The notes beneath the pieces are model-generated. The model had not been told where the DNA came from. It worked only from the letters and a program-made list of their open reading frames with translations, and ran no database searches. A stretch of 53,097 nucleotides of DNA from Phlebiopsis flavidoalba (taxonomy: Eukaryota; Basidiomycota; Agaricomycetes; Polyporales; Phanerochaetaceae). The translations under genes and the position numbers were made by a program. The DNA lies in assembly GCA_035772785.1 (NCBI GenBank), contig JAOCPU010000097.1, positions 1 through 53,097 on the forward strand. Direction: 5' to 3'. Of the stretch, positions 31,357 through 43,717 are shown one piece after another; positions within the stretch are counted from its first letter, which is position 1, and each line of letters begins with the position of its first letter.

Positions 31357-34300
31357 TTAATCACTATCGCTATCAGAAGTATCACTACTATGATCTGAGC
31401 TACTGTTTGAGTCAGCACCAGCTACAGTATACTTTGTGCTCCATTCAGGTATAATGTCCATTTTCTTTAGAACTACTAGCCATAGCCCAGCAAATTTCTT
31501 AGCAAGTCTCAAAAGAACTCCTGTTGTTGTAAAGCGTACGCCTGCAATGCCATTGAGCAATTTCTTGTCGTTGTCAGTGCGACAAGATGCTTGATTATGC
31601 CACCATGATGCCTTCCATTCAAGAAAATTCAGTATAAGCTTCATTTCCACTAGCAACCATTCCTTTTCTTCATCCCAGCGATCAACACGTGCTTTTGCTA
31701 GCATCCACTCTACACGCATACTTTCAGCAACTTCTTCTCTGCGCTGATTTCTGCTGTAGAGTTGCCTTGACTGGCTTGAGGACTCTCCAAATCCACGATA
31801 TTTCACGTCGGCCTTCGCGTGGATTAGAATTGCATCATCGTCTTTTCCAGGCCCACGAATATCGCTGTCATGTAAATGGCGGAAAAGTGCCGATCCAGGG
31901 GCTGTGAGGATCCAAGGCGACAAGCGCTGCATGTGCAGCACGATATCGCTCTGCGGCAAGTTGTATGCAATTCTGAAACTTGTCATACGATGCACGGACA
32001 AGTGTGTTGGCCTTTTGCCCAGCGCCTGAAACATTTAAATGTTTGAACTGAGCGACTGAAGTGAGAAGGCGTCGAAGGCGTCGCGATATCGGCGAGAGCT
32101 TCCTCTGCTTGAGCTTTTCGTAGACGAAAGCTCCATGGCTTTGATTTTCCGTGCCGCATTGTGAAAGTGTTATGCTGTTGGGTAGCTCAGAAGGGAGCCA
32201 TAAAGCCACAGTTTCGACTGGAAATGCTTGCTGCGCGGAGTTATCGTCCTTGTTGTCAGATTCGTCGTCTTCAGTGTTGTCTTCTTCATCCTCCTCGCCA
32301 CCATTTTCCCAATCGTCTTCTAACAACGCTGTGGATAGTGGGGAAGTAGAAAATTTGGGCAGTTTGCCAAGCATATATGCGACGTCGGAGTAAGTTCCGC
32401 TTCTGCTGTAAACCAAGAAGTTCCCGAACGGTTTTTTTTGCCTTGCAGTTTTTGACCGAAGAACACGTCTGATAGCTTTTAACCAAACTACCTGAGATGA
32501 AATGAAACTAAAACTCACTGTTGCTCTTCAAGCTCAAGACCAATTTGTATAAAGAGGCTGGGTGTAAGGTCATTTGCTGGATCTCTCCTTGCGACATCTC
32601 AAAGTCCTCTTCTTGGGCAAGACAAAGACGAACATCATTCATCGTAGTGCCTAGACATAGGCAATATTTACTAGAATCCTCCAGATATAAAATTGAACAC
32701 TTACGGATAACTGTTTCCTCAAATGGGTCTGGCTTGTGCTTCGGATTGGCGTACCATGTTTCTATCCAAGTTGTCCACTCCTGGGTTATCTTATCTGGGA
32801 ATGTAGCGCTAAACTCTAGAAATAGCTTCTGCTGGTTTGAATGAGAGCTGTATGCATCTCGTAGCTGGCGTAAAATGTGGGTTCCTAGAAACATCATTAG
32901 AACACCGTTCCAAGTCATGTTTATAACTTACCAAGTGAGATTAGTTTTCTGGAAATTATATGCATCCCAGTGTGAATCAAAAGTCTCATTGCGGGCATCA
33001 GGGGACATCTCCTTCGTGCTCATTGAGACCGGATTGATATGAGACCAACCCGCTTCAACACCTTCGCCGTAGATGCGGCCCATGTGGCGAAGAAAATTGA
33101 GAGAATACCGAGAATGACTAGGGCCGTGAACTGGCCAGTGCTTTTTTTGGTATGGCAAAGCGAATGGGAAAGGAGTCAACATCAATCTGGAGATCCTCAG
33201 GATAAAAGCCAAGCAGCCTCCGTAAAAATCTTTTCTCAAACTGGCACGCAATGTCATACGTAAGCACAACAGCGACACAGTCTTCGTCTCGTAGAGTTGA
33301 TAACAGGAGATAATCCATGTTACAGAATCTAGGCATACATCAGTCCAGCTCCATGAAGGATGACAAGTCCTAAGTGCTCACTTTTCACCCTTCTGTAAGT
33401 CACCAAAGGCCTTCGGGGGCGCACAAATGCATGGCGGGACGCACATCACAATACCTACGCCTGATGCAATATAGCCCCTACGGGCATTGTTGGCATTTGT
33501 GATTGCATTGAGCTCCGCATTACAGGTGTTAGCCTGACCGAACAGGTTAACATTGCAACTGAACATGATGCGTGTCATTTAACGTACCTCCGCCACAGTG
33601 TCACCAAAACTCCCTGACATGCTCTTGAAATCGCTTTCTCTCGACACAGTACGCCCATCCTGGCCCAAGTGCGACGTCATCGGCACCGCGATCCTTCATT
33701 TTCAGCCGAAAGTTGGCATCCATCATGAGTGTCTGTTGGAACTTCCATCTATGCCACGTTAAGCTAGGCACGAAACAGCGAACAATAAATGGCATGCTCA
33801 CCGGTCACCTGCTGGAATATCCTCCTTGTCCGCTGGCATATTGCGCCCAGGGTGAGGACATGCTGGGCATTCAACCGCAAGTGCGCCTTCTGTGGTACCG
33901 TCAACTCCGTCGGGGGCATGTCCCGCGCCCCTGCTCTCTTAAGCAACTTGAGGTGGCGGTACTGACGGACAACCTGGAACATTTGTTTGTACATATACTG
34001 TATCATATTACCTTAGCATGATATAGCGCGGGGCAGATATGAAAGCAACTTACCGCTGGTTTGTTGTACACTTGGGCGGGGTCCGTTATTCGTTCAAGGC
34101 TTCTGTAGAAGTCGTGTAGACTTGTCTTGCCTTGGTGGGTTTGCTCCAGAAAAAAGTCGAGCACCGTGAACGTGAACGCGCTCCTGATACAATGTTGGGA
34201 GGTGGGGAATAAGCCGTCGCGCAGGAGCTGGGCGTAGTGTGGAACATAACCATGGCCGGGAAAAGTAGCACTTGCAGAACGTGATGGCAACACGATGTAT

Positions 34301-35100
34301 ACCGGATACATCGGTTACCACGAAGTCCCCAGGTGGGGGGACCTCGGGGGGCGGCGCGCGGGACCCACGGCAAGCCTCGATGGCCTAGGTGAATGACGTG
34401 GCCGATAGCTTGGAGACTTTCGGCCACGAAAAAGGAGCCGTTCCATGTCTACAAGCTATTAGGCAAAAACCAATCTAAAGAAATTCCGCGCAGTTGGCTC
34501 ACCTCGATGCGATGCAGCGGGAGGAGCTGGTGAGACTCCAGCATGCACGTTCGGCACATCACCAGTCGGCTGAAGCAGTCACGGCATCGATAATGACCGT
34601 CCTTCGTGCTGCATTTGACACATTTGATTGACTTGTCTTCGCCCAGGCCGTGGCTCCGTAGCATTTCATCGAGGTATGCGTCTCTGAAAGGCATCCAGTC
34701 CGAAAGACGATCCTAGGCTTCGCGTGAGGATGTGTTATGTTTGGGGCCACGACAGACTCACCACTCTTGTCTTCCGTGGCTTCCTAGCGTTAGAACTACG
34801 AGCTTGGTGCTCAGCGGCCTCTTGCGCGGGGACCGAATCATGGTCCTCGTGAGGTGCGTGAGGCACGTCGTCTTCGGTGCGAGCAGCTTCTTCGTCGAGC
34901 ATCCCGGTCTCGTGTGTCCCCAAATGGACCTGACTGTCATCTTCCTCCTCAAATCTCTTCGCGGCGGTGCTTGAGAAAACTGCCCGAGGAGTTCTGGGTG
35001 AAATGTTGGCGCGATCGTAACTCCGTGCGCTTTTTCCTGTGGCGTACGTCTTCTTCAATATTCTTCGTGACAATTGCAAGATTCTTTGCCCTCGAGCTCT
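31357..35100 (-). CDS. KDZ transposase with CxC2-type zinc cluster (multi-exon)
   Basis: Reading the minus strand: an acidic/low-complexity N-terminus (about 35100-34735), then the CxC2 cluster CVKC...CRDC...MCRTCMLESHQ...PLHRIE (34622-34505). An intron GTGAGC...TTGTAG leads to WNGSFFVAESLQAIG. FVVTDVSGIHRVAITFC, LLRDGLFPTSQHC and FTVLDFF (about 34320-34150) follow. The core reads MMDANFRLK (about 33715), ARRGYIASGVG and GDLQKGEK (33380), an intron ending CTAG, then CNMDYLL, LTYDIACQFEKRFLRRL (about 33260) and YGEGVEAGWSHINPVSMSTK (about 33070-33012). The Asp of MDANF, Asp of YDIAC and Glu of GEGVE are the probable DDE residues. The C-terminus is helical and ends DSDSD next to the minisatellite. 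Two apparent one-base frame changes lie near 34380 and 34270, so function is uncertain. The start codon is not secure. Confidence 0.85.
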
Positions 35101-35249
35101 TAGATTTCCTAGGTTTTGGCCATTGCGAATCCTTGGGAGGAGACACTGGGAAAGAATAGAGGCGGTGATTCGGTAGTGGTGAGCACAAACGACCTAACCT
35201 CCGAGCGTCTATGGCACTAACGTGGTTGTGCACGACGTTCATCACCACG

Positions 35250-38200
35250 CGCCGTCCTGTACGACGCTGAAATGTAAGTCCTCGGTCCTATGTGCCTGCG
35301 GGGTACGTCACTTACGCTCGCAGATCAGCACTCAAGTCCAGTCTCCAGCCGCGCGGTGTCGTGCCCAGATCCGACTCATCTTGCGACGCTGGATCCAAGC
35401 TCATCGCGGCGAATGTGTACGCTGCCACGCACGCCATCAGGCCGGCGCAACTTGTATGCCCACGCACGGGCATCGTTGCATGGCGAGTGGACCGCACGAT
35501 CTGTTGCCGACAGCGAGGACCAACAGTCACAACACTTCGGCGTCGGGCACTCTCACGGCGCAACCTCAACAGCGCGACATTCCCTTGGACGATTCAGAAG
35601 CACGGTCGCCGAGCTTCCACGGCAAGCTCGAACATACAACACTCCCTGCGACTGTCCGAGAGTGTGTTGGCGGTGCCCGAGAGAGACGCAACAGAAGGGT
35701 GGCAGCGTGTACTCCTCGCAGGGGTAACTAGTGAGTCGCCAACGTTCGAGCGACACCGTCGCATATTGACGTGACCCCAAACTGCAGCTATGCATCGTTC
35801 AGCCACGGTACTTTAATCTCACTACCAAGAATTTGGGCTGGCAGTTTGCACTGGCAGTCCGTCGCGGACGAATCATCCCGATGTAGTACCACCGGCCTCA
35901 AGGTAGGACCAAACTATGTTTTCGAACGACGAGGTGCCCTACTAATGTGTTTTTGGTACGGCAGATACACACCTGTAGGCTCTCCTAGTACCCAAGCACT
36001 CAAGAACTTGAGCAACGCAGACAGAATGCGCGTCGACTTGAACACAATTTAGACAATTGGTCCCCTGCGCACTCCCGTCCCCCACGGTCATCGCTCGAAG
36101 CGCATCAAGTAGCTCGAAGAACGAAGTACGTACCCAATCCATTTTGGGTACAGCAGTCACCGTGGATTGCTGACTCGAACGTCACTACAGTACGACGCAA
36201 CCTTCACGACCCCCGCGCTCGCCGTGACTCATCTCACCACAAGACTTCGACACGGTGAGTATAGCATATACTAGTTGTACCACCAACCATGTACGTCATT
36301 AGTACAATGTCAGAGGGCTCTACAACTACTGTACGGATTTGTAGTCATTACCTATACAACGCAAGTACTAACAGAGCACGTTCAAGCGCGCGCTCCGACA
36401 TACAGCGTCGTACACCGCGGACCCCCGAACGCGACTACGGTGGGTGAGCCGTTTCGAAATATGGCGGATTTCTTTCGTGTCGTTTTTCATGTTCTCGAGC
36501 ATACTGTATACTTTCCCCCTTATAGTAAATCTTCGAGGGTCGAAACAAACGTAACCGTGTTTAATCGACGGCGATCGTTGTCGACGGCCGTGGTTCCCTC
36601 GTCGCATTTGGTGAAGCATGTATTGCGCGGTGTACGGTGCCCTATGTCTTACCACAGAGGTTTGCATTAGTCAATAGCAATCTCTGGGCTGATACCCATG
36701 TGGGGACTTGCGCAAGCAACTGTCGGCATCCTCGAGTCCGATCTCGAGATGTTCGTCACGCTATCTCAAACGCACCGGTGACGACGCAACGGTAGTACGA
36801 TACTCTCGCGCGCCGTTAATTCATCATAGTACGAGGATGACTTTGAGTGCCGTCATCAACTGCTCTCGTTCCGTGTCTCGTGCGTGTGGAAAAGCTTTGC
36901 CATGTTGTTACTGACCGTCGCGCTCAGTGTACTGCGCTGACAACCTGCGCGTGCTGCGTATGAATATCTCAAGACTAGTTCATTTCATTCGTTTGTATTG
37001 TATACCGGCACACATCACATGCGAGATTCAAACAGATGTATTCGTCAAGAAACGGGATCACATTGGCAGTTTACTACGGAATAGCCTTTTTTTCACGGGA
37101 CCAGACAGAGAGACTTCAATGCAAGTTAACTACTCGGACACGACCGGCGTCTCTCCTCCTTGCGAAACACCCCTACTCGCAGCCCGCCCCTTGGTCTTGT
37201 ATTTCGTCTGCGCGCGTGACCATGGGGGGGTCGGCCCCGGGCGTGGTGCACGGCATGCAGCCTGTTTGAACAGATCAGTATCTTCACTTAATGGGAAGGG
37301 AACGGCGAAGGGTACTGACCGGCTCTTGAACACGCCGACGCGCGCGCTGCCACAAGTAACGGCGTGCCAGCCGTCCTCGTGACTCGAGTCATCGGTGTCC
37401 GAGATGTATTCGCCCGTCGCCGCGGCAAAACGTTACATCCGTAATCATCTATCACTACTAGTAAACACAACAATACTATTACTACAGACTTAAACAATAC
37501 TTGAACACGCCCCCGAACGTGGTGGAGACATCTTGAGGTATCAATAGCTTGGGGCATTGGACGGGCTGTGCCGCGATCGCGGCCCTCGAGCCGTGGGTGG
37601 CTGCGGCGCGGCAGCGATTGGCATGTTTGCCCCGGTTGAGAGCGCTGGATGACGGTCTCGGCCATTCCGCGGCGAAGACATGTGTTGCTCTCTTCAGAGG
37701 ACGAGGGGGCGGCGCAGCGCTTGCTCTTGCGGAAATCCTATCGAGGTCGAAGCGAAAGAGGAGTTAAGGGAACGACGCAGTGCCAGGGAGTTGCACACAA
37801 GACGGACGAGGCGCCGTACGGGTGGTGCGGCGAGTGGGAATGACTGGCCCGAGCGAGGTGGTGAACCTTATAGTGCGCGCTCAGAAGACATGGACCGGCG
37901 AGACGAATGTGCACGAGCACGGGGACGAGGCGGACGGAGGTGGCAGTTGACTGGAATACGAGGCTCGATCGGCTTTATGTGACGAGCATGCAGGAGGGCG
38001 AGGGATGACAGCGATGTGGCTTGTGGGGACGGCTGGGGTGCGAACATTTTGGGGAGTCGAGGGGCCCGGCCGTGATTTCTAACGGAAAGGGGCGAGCGAT
38101 TTGGCGTCGTAGAGATCTATCGAAGTCAGCAGTGGTCCAACGTGCAACCTGGTGGAGGACGTACCATGGTCGCCGTCTAGGACAGGCGCGTTATGAGCGA

Positions 38201-38600
38201 GAGGGTCGGGCGGGAGAGTGAGTTGGACCATCTGGTGATGGTGGGTAGGGGAAAGAGATGGTTGAGTCTCTCAAGCGAGCCAGTCGAACTTAAATAGGAA
38301 ACGAGGGTTAAATTCACGTGGCGGTTGGAATGCAAACATGACTTAGCGGTGGCTCGAACCATTCAGTCCCCGTCCGTTCCCGTCAAACGCCCGTTTCTAG
38401 GGTGTCTCTCGGCGTTGTGTGGGACCTCCGCCTTGCCTCGTAGCTTGCCAGTCACGCGCCCCTGTCACAGATCCCGTCGCACGCTTTGCACTACATTCGC
38501 TCGCCACGTATCACACCGGGCTCTAGCACTTCGTCCAGCGACGCCGCCTACTTCGCTCCCCGTGCCTTTGCCCGTTTCGTTGCTCCGTTCGAATTCCTCG
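35250..38600. other. GC-rich spacer inside the KDZ element, no recognisable gene
   Basis: Between the transposase N-terminus (minus strand) and the plus-strand accessory region lies about 3.3 kb of GC- and CpG-rich sequence. It has many overlapping open frames on both strands and none resembles a family I know. High GC makes chance ORFs long here. Its divergent-gene position suggests it holds both promoters; a silenced or rapidly evolving gene cannot be excluded. Confidence 0.5.
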
Positions 38601-38619
38601 TCTCGCTATTGTTCTGGGC

Positions 38620-39780
38620 ATGCCGAAGTTGAAGTGGACGTCTCCGGCCCAGGAGCACTGGTTGCGAGAGCGCATCCCGGATTTTCTGAAGCACCAATCC
38701 GATGTCGCTCGCTGGACGTGACGTTTTATCCGCCAAATTTACGAGGAATTTTTTGAGAAGTGGAAGATCCCGGCTTTGACATTTGATGAACTTGAAAAGC
38801 ACGAGCACACGACCGCTGGTAGGGGCCGCGGAGCAGGCCAAGTACGAGATCTATCGGAAAGGTCAGCTTAATCTGCGCGCTGTTCACGTAGCGAGTTATC
38901 TCACGGCACCATCCAGCGAATTTATTACTGGTTTTTCAACCATACTCGCGGTTCCACCTTCAGCAAGAATGATGGCATCGTCAAGCGGACCGGAAAGGTG
39001 CCTGAACATACTCAAAGGGCGCGCCGCGCAGGATGCAAACCCTATCAAGCGTACCTCAAGCTGTACAAGAAAAAAGCTGTTCCACAGATTAAGGAGGAGT
39101 ATGCGGCGTATCACCTGGAGGAAACTGGAGGACGGCGAAGACCCGGTCGGCGAGTTCAAGTTTCGGAACCATTCGAGCGAGAGGAAGCTGTTGGCAGAAG
39201 AGGACGAGGAAGATCCACGCCAGGGTGGACGAGTTATCCTCCGTGGGAACAAGGTTGACGACGTCGATAGTGATGTGGAAGAGCTGGATCTGGACGAGGG
39301 AAAGGCGCAAGGGGCGCAAGGATGCTAAGAGGGACAAAGGTCAACGCCCAAATCAGGTACGTAGCGTAGTCGCAAGCCCGTCGTTGACGAGTTACTCACC
39401 TAGTCACAGAGCCATTAACTCACTCGGCAAACTATGCAGCTGTCCATGTACTCATGAACATCGATGCGCGCGAAGACCGGCTACAAGGGCAGTTTCCTCC
39501 TCGGGGGGAGGAACCCGGGGACCGGCCGTGGCCTATGCACGATGTTGTGAGTACTAAGAACCGGATGTTCACTAGTTCACCTGCTTACCTGTTTGACCTG
39601 CGCCAGCGTGCACTCTGGGCGTAGCAAGACCACGGAAACTCGTGGCCTAAGGCCCACCGCAAATGGAGGAAGCATGTCGAAGAGCCGTTTTTTTTGAGCG
39701 GTTCATCAAATCGGCCTGTGGGGGTAAGTGTACACCGATCTGACAAGAACGACACGTCGGACTGACCTATCCACCCAGAC
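38620..39780 (+). pseudogene. KDZ-internal accessory gene 1 (basidiomycete repeat-associated hypothetical)
   Basis: ATG at 38620 gives MPKLKWTSPAQEHWLRERIP, then a TGA where CGA fits (about 38719), then IYEEFFEKWKIP. After a frame change, AGGAAEQAKYEIYRKG is followed by an intron (GTCAGC about 38861 to CCAG about 38917), then YYWFFNHTRGS (about 38924) and RRAGCKPYQAYLKLYKKKAV (about 39023-39082). The frame then runs FKFRNHSSERKLLAEEDEED and DVEELDLDEGKA. The pattern of a KWT-x-x-x-x-x-W-L opening, a WF-x-N-x-T-R block and a Q-A-Y-x-x-L-Y block is a recurring hypothetical family in Agaricomycete genomes as I remember them. Role unknown. It is very probably part of the transposon because it lies inside both terminal repeats. 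Confidence 0.5.
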
Positions 39781-40139
39781 AAACCTCAACCTTTGACGTG
39801 ATGACGTCTCCGAACCTGAGGATCCGGTCGAACACGATGGCGGACATTACCGGGGCGTTACAGACGTTACGGAGGAGCTTGAGACCCGACACTGAAGGAC
39901 CCGACGGGGATTCTGACGGAAGACACGCGTGCGATTCAATGGTTGTCCTTCAGCTCGACACGCGAGACGAGCTCTCGCGGAGCTCGGCCGCGACCGGCGC
40001 TAGCGGCCACCTGCAGGTCTGCTGAGGGCGCTTCCAAAATCGCTCTAGTGCACGCCATCCTCATACTTCGTCGCGTACCCGCCTCCCCGCTCGTCCACCA
40101 AAAGAACGCAGTTCAACGGCGACAGCGAATTCGAAGACG

Positions 40140-41660
40140 ACAGAAATGCCAGTCAGCGACGACCAAGACAACGACCGAATCCGCGCGCAAGACAGCGGCG
40201 ACGACCGTAACCAAGAGAGCGACTCCGGCATCGACCGTGTGGACGAGACCCGAGGGATCTTTGACGTCGATTTGTCGACGTTAAGTAGTGGCGACAGCGT
40301 CGAAGAAATCAACGACGAGGAGGAGCAGCAGCCCAGCCCAGTCGCAAGAGGCCCTTTTCCGCGGAACGTCGGGGTGTGGAAAGCGACGGCGAAGTCGTCA
40401 TGCGGCGTTCCGGCCAGGTACGGGCGGACATGGAGGCCAAAACGCAACGCAGAGGGCTGAACGCGAAGACAAGGACACACGCAAGGCCCGTAAAGCAGAA
40501 GCCACTCGCAAAGTGGAGGCTGCTCGCCAAAGCGAGAGGCCGCTCGCCAAGCGAAGGCCAAAAACAAAGACACGACGCGAACACCAAGGGAAGGCACGGG
40601 CCAAAGAAGACTTGAAGACGAAGTCCGGCACCGCACCCATGGAGAGAAGACTCAATCCAAAGCAAAGGGGGAAGGATCTTTTTCGAGCTCAGACGCAGTC
40701 CCCAGTCGCCGTCGCCGTCGCCGCCGCCCGAGGACTCCCCGGCAGCAACGCAGGGGCGGGTCCATCATCAGTCGCCAGAGGATCAGGACTACGACCAGCC
40801 TGCTCAGAGCTCTACGCTCCGGCCTCTCCCGCGAACTCGACGAGGCCGGCTCAGTCTCACACGGGCCGGGGCACAGCTATGCGGCGAGGTCCAAGCCCTG
40901 GCAAACGCCGTTCGTTCTTGTCAACACCCCATCGCGCCGTCACACCCCGTCTCAGCGTTCCGCATTGAACGTGAGCCAAGTCGCCAAACTCCCCGACGAT
41001 GACGAACTTCCGGCGTACATACAGGCCGCTCTAGAATACTTAAGCAACGGAGGTCAGCGAAGACGAACGCTGGCTGTCCCTGGTCTCTACATGGATCCGA
41101 TATGAACAGGCGCTCGGATTTCCTGCGCTCGACGGGAGGGTACGTTTTTTGTCTTTAAAATTTCAGGACACCTTGCTCATCATTGAGTTATACAACGCAG
41201 GATAAGGAGAACCGGCTGTCAATACAGAATCGCCCGAAAGAGGTCAAGACGTGGATCGCAGACCGCCGATCCTACGATCGGATGCCGTGTCTCAGCGCCT
41301 CGCAAGTCAAGCCCTTCTCCGCTAGCTGGAAGAAGTGGTGGCGGACCCTGCAGCCTGACTGGCGAGACGGCCAGATCAACGACTGGGCCGCCTGCTCGTG
41401 GGCCAATCCCTAAAGGCGCTAGCTGGGCGAGCCTCTCCGTCGGTGGCGCTAACGGTATCTTCCTCGTCTTAATGGCCTTGTCGTGGTGGGTGGGTGCCCA
41501 GGGTGTGCAGGATGACTGCTTCGATGCTGTGGTGGACATGGGATGGGCATTGAGAAAGATGACCGCCGTCTCTTCAGCGCCATCTGCTGATGTTGCCTCT
41601 GCATCCAAGAAGAAGTCAACTCCTGGCACCTTGTCCAAGAACAAAGACACTTCTCTATAG
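40140..41660 (+). pseudogene. KDZ-internal accessory gene 2 or C-terminal part (conserved WW-rich domain)
   Basis: A long disordered Asp/Glu- and Lys/Arg-rich region (about 40146-40640) leads to LPAYIQAALEYL (about 41009) and, one frame over, ERWLSLVSTWIRYEQALGFP (about 41065-41125). An intron (GTACGT about 41140 to GCAG about 41201) joins this to LSIQNRPKEVKTWIADRRSY and PFSASWKKWWRTLQPDWR (about 41218-41360), then ANGIFLVLMALSWWVGAQG (about 41450-41506) and a Lys/Ser tail ending at about 41660. The W-L-x-L-V-x-x-W...R-L-S...W-x-x-W-W-R-x-L-Q-P-x-W-R...W-W-V-G-A series is one conserved hypothetical family in Agaricomycetes. It may be one gene with the 38.6-39.8-kb region or a separate one. 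Confidence 0.55.
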
Positions 41661-41989
41661 ATATCCTTGGCTGCTTCACTTCATGTGCTTGATGTTCAAT
41701 GCTCAATTCACCTCTATGCTTTATCTAGACTCTATGCCTTCCATCATCTCCCCATGCATCCCATAACTCACATAGTCCTCATTGTCATGTATTAAAAGTC
41801 TATCCTAGTCAACTTGAGCAGTTATAAGGATGAGCAATAATTGTGTGATAAGATGTTGAAGATTTTAGTCATTTACAAGATAGAAGAGAGATGTTACATT
41901 CAGAGATTTTGGTTAACATATATAATAGTCAAATATAATAGTGTCTTGGTCATATTTTAAACTAGACTGCATTTTAAGATGGTGTATAA

Positions 41990-43400
41990 TTACAACCCAT
42001 TTGCTTGACAGTTTAAAAGTATTTTAATCCATAGTTCCAAATGATATGGAACTATGGGCCATATTGTTAATGTTTGAATTATATTGCAGATCGTTGTTTT
42101 CAATATCGCTTTAATACTCTAGACCACACTGTTGAATGGTATGACACCGTAGACCAAATTGTCAATGGATGAATAACATTCCAGGCCATCTTTTCAATAC
42201 TCGATTAGCATTTCAAACCACAATGTTGAATAGTATGACACCGTAGGCCAAATTGTCAATAGACGAATCACATTCTAGGCCACCTTTTCAATGCTCGATT
42301 AACATTCCAGACCACAATGTTTAATGGTATAACACTACAGACCAAATTGTCAATAATTGAATAACACTCTAGGCCATCTTTTCAATACTCCATTAACATT
42401 CCAGACCACGATGTTGAAGAGTATGACACCGTAGGCCAAATTGTCAATGGATGAATAACATTCCAGGCCATCTTTTCAATACTCGATTAACATTCCAGAC
42501 CACAATGTGAATATAGTATAATACTGTAGGCCATATTGTCAATGGGATGAATAACATTCTAGGCCATCTTTTCAATATCCTATGAACATTCCAGTCCACA
42601 ATGTTGAACGGTATAACACTACAGACCATATTGTCAATAGACGAATCACATTCTAGGCCACCTTTTCAATACTCGATTAACATTCCAGACCACGATGTGA
42701 ATAGTGTAACACCGTAGGCCATATTGTCAATGGATGAATAACATTCTAGGCCATCTTTTCAATACCTGATTAACAATCCAGTCCACGATGTTGAACTGTA
42801 TAACACTGCAGACCATATTGTCAATAGACGAATCACATTCTAGGCCACCTTTTCAATACTTGATTAACATTCCAGACCACGATGTGAATAGTGTAACACC
42901 GTAGGCCATATTGTCAATGGATGAATAACATTCTAGGCCATCTTTTCAATACTCTATAAACATTCCAGTCCACAATGTTGAACGGTATAACACTACAGAC
43001 CATATTGTCAATAGACGAATCACATTCTAGGCCACCTTTTCAATACTCGATTAACATTCCAGACCACGATGTGAATAGTGTAACACCGTAGGCCATATTG
43101 TCAATGGATGAATAACATTCCAGGCCATTTTTTCAATATCCTATCAACATTTCAGCCCACAATGTTAAACAATGTAACACTGTAGGCCAGATTGTCAATG
43201 AATGAATGAATAACATTCTAGACCACCTTTTCAATACCTAATTAACATTCCAGCCCCACAATGTTGAACGGTTATAACACTATAGACCATATTGTCAATG
43301 GACAAATCACATTCTAGGCCACCTTTTCAATACCCTATCAACATTCCAGACCACAATGTTTAATTGTATAACATTACAGACTGCATTGTCAATGGTCCCA
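41990..43400. repeat. KDZ right subterminal minisatellite (inverted relative to left)
   Basis: Complement of the left array: units ATTGTCAATGGATGAATAAC, ATTCTAGGCCATCTTTTCAA and a TACTCGATTAACATTCCAGA type alternate with about 31-bp spacing and a 93-94-bp triplet period. It is about 1.4 kb against about 0.9 kb on the left, so copy number differs between the two ends. Confidence 0.85.
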
Positions 43401-43717
43401 ATAACACTCTAGACCACATTTTCATTGCTGTATGTCAATGAAATTGACATTATATACTATATTGTCAATGATTTGACGACATTCAAGTTCACAATTTCAT
43501 TGCAAATAACATTGTCAGCCATGATTTCATTGTAATAACATTCAGAATAACATATGGGATAATGTTAATACAAATGAAAATAGCACTGCCATCTATGTTT
43601 ATGTATTCAATGATATTCAGGACCATATAGTTGTTCATTGAAATAGGGCCCCCAATTATGACTAATGTTGAGACCAGGTTGTGGCTCAATGTTTGACATT
43701 GCCGGCTACCACTACTG
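43400..43717 (-). repeat. KDZ right terminal inverted repeat, unique part
   Basis: Mirror of 30123-30440, ending GGCTACCACTACTG at 43717. The duplicated TGTACGC follows at 43718-43724, then the remainder of the LTR. Confidence 0.85.

Larger units (their letters stand above)
30123..43717. mobile_element. 13.6-kb KDZ (Kyakuja-Dileera-Zisupton) DNA transposon
   Basis: Termini CAGTAGTGGTAGCC (30123) and its complement ending 43717 head inverted repeats that I read as nearly identical over the first 400-plus bp. These run into 31-bp-periodic arrays on both sides (to about 31330 and from about 41990). Inside are a KDZ transposase gene on the minus strand, a 3-kb GC-rich spacer, and accessory coding regions on the plus strand. 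A perfect 7-bp target duplication TGTACGC flanks it within an LTR. Zisupton elements are described with 8-bp duplications; here only 7 bases match. Similarity of the two inverted repeats and the clean duplications indicate recent insertion. Confidence 0.88.

Noticed and set aside
35222..35774. Three overlapping plus-strand ORFs of 145-169 aa in the KDZ spacer
   Set aside because: The frames overlap in GC-rich DNA, compositions are Arg/His/Thr-rich as expected from shadow frames, and there is no family resemblance.
36927..37382. 151-aa plus-strand ORF
   Set aside because: No recognisable motif, and it overlaps similar-length open frames on both strands in CpG-rich sequence.
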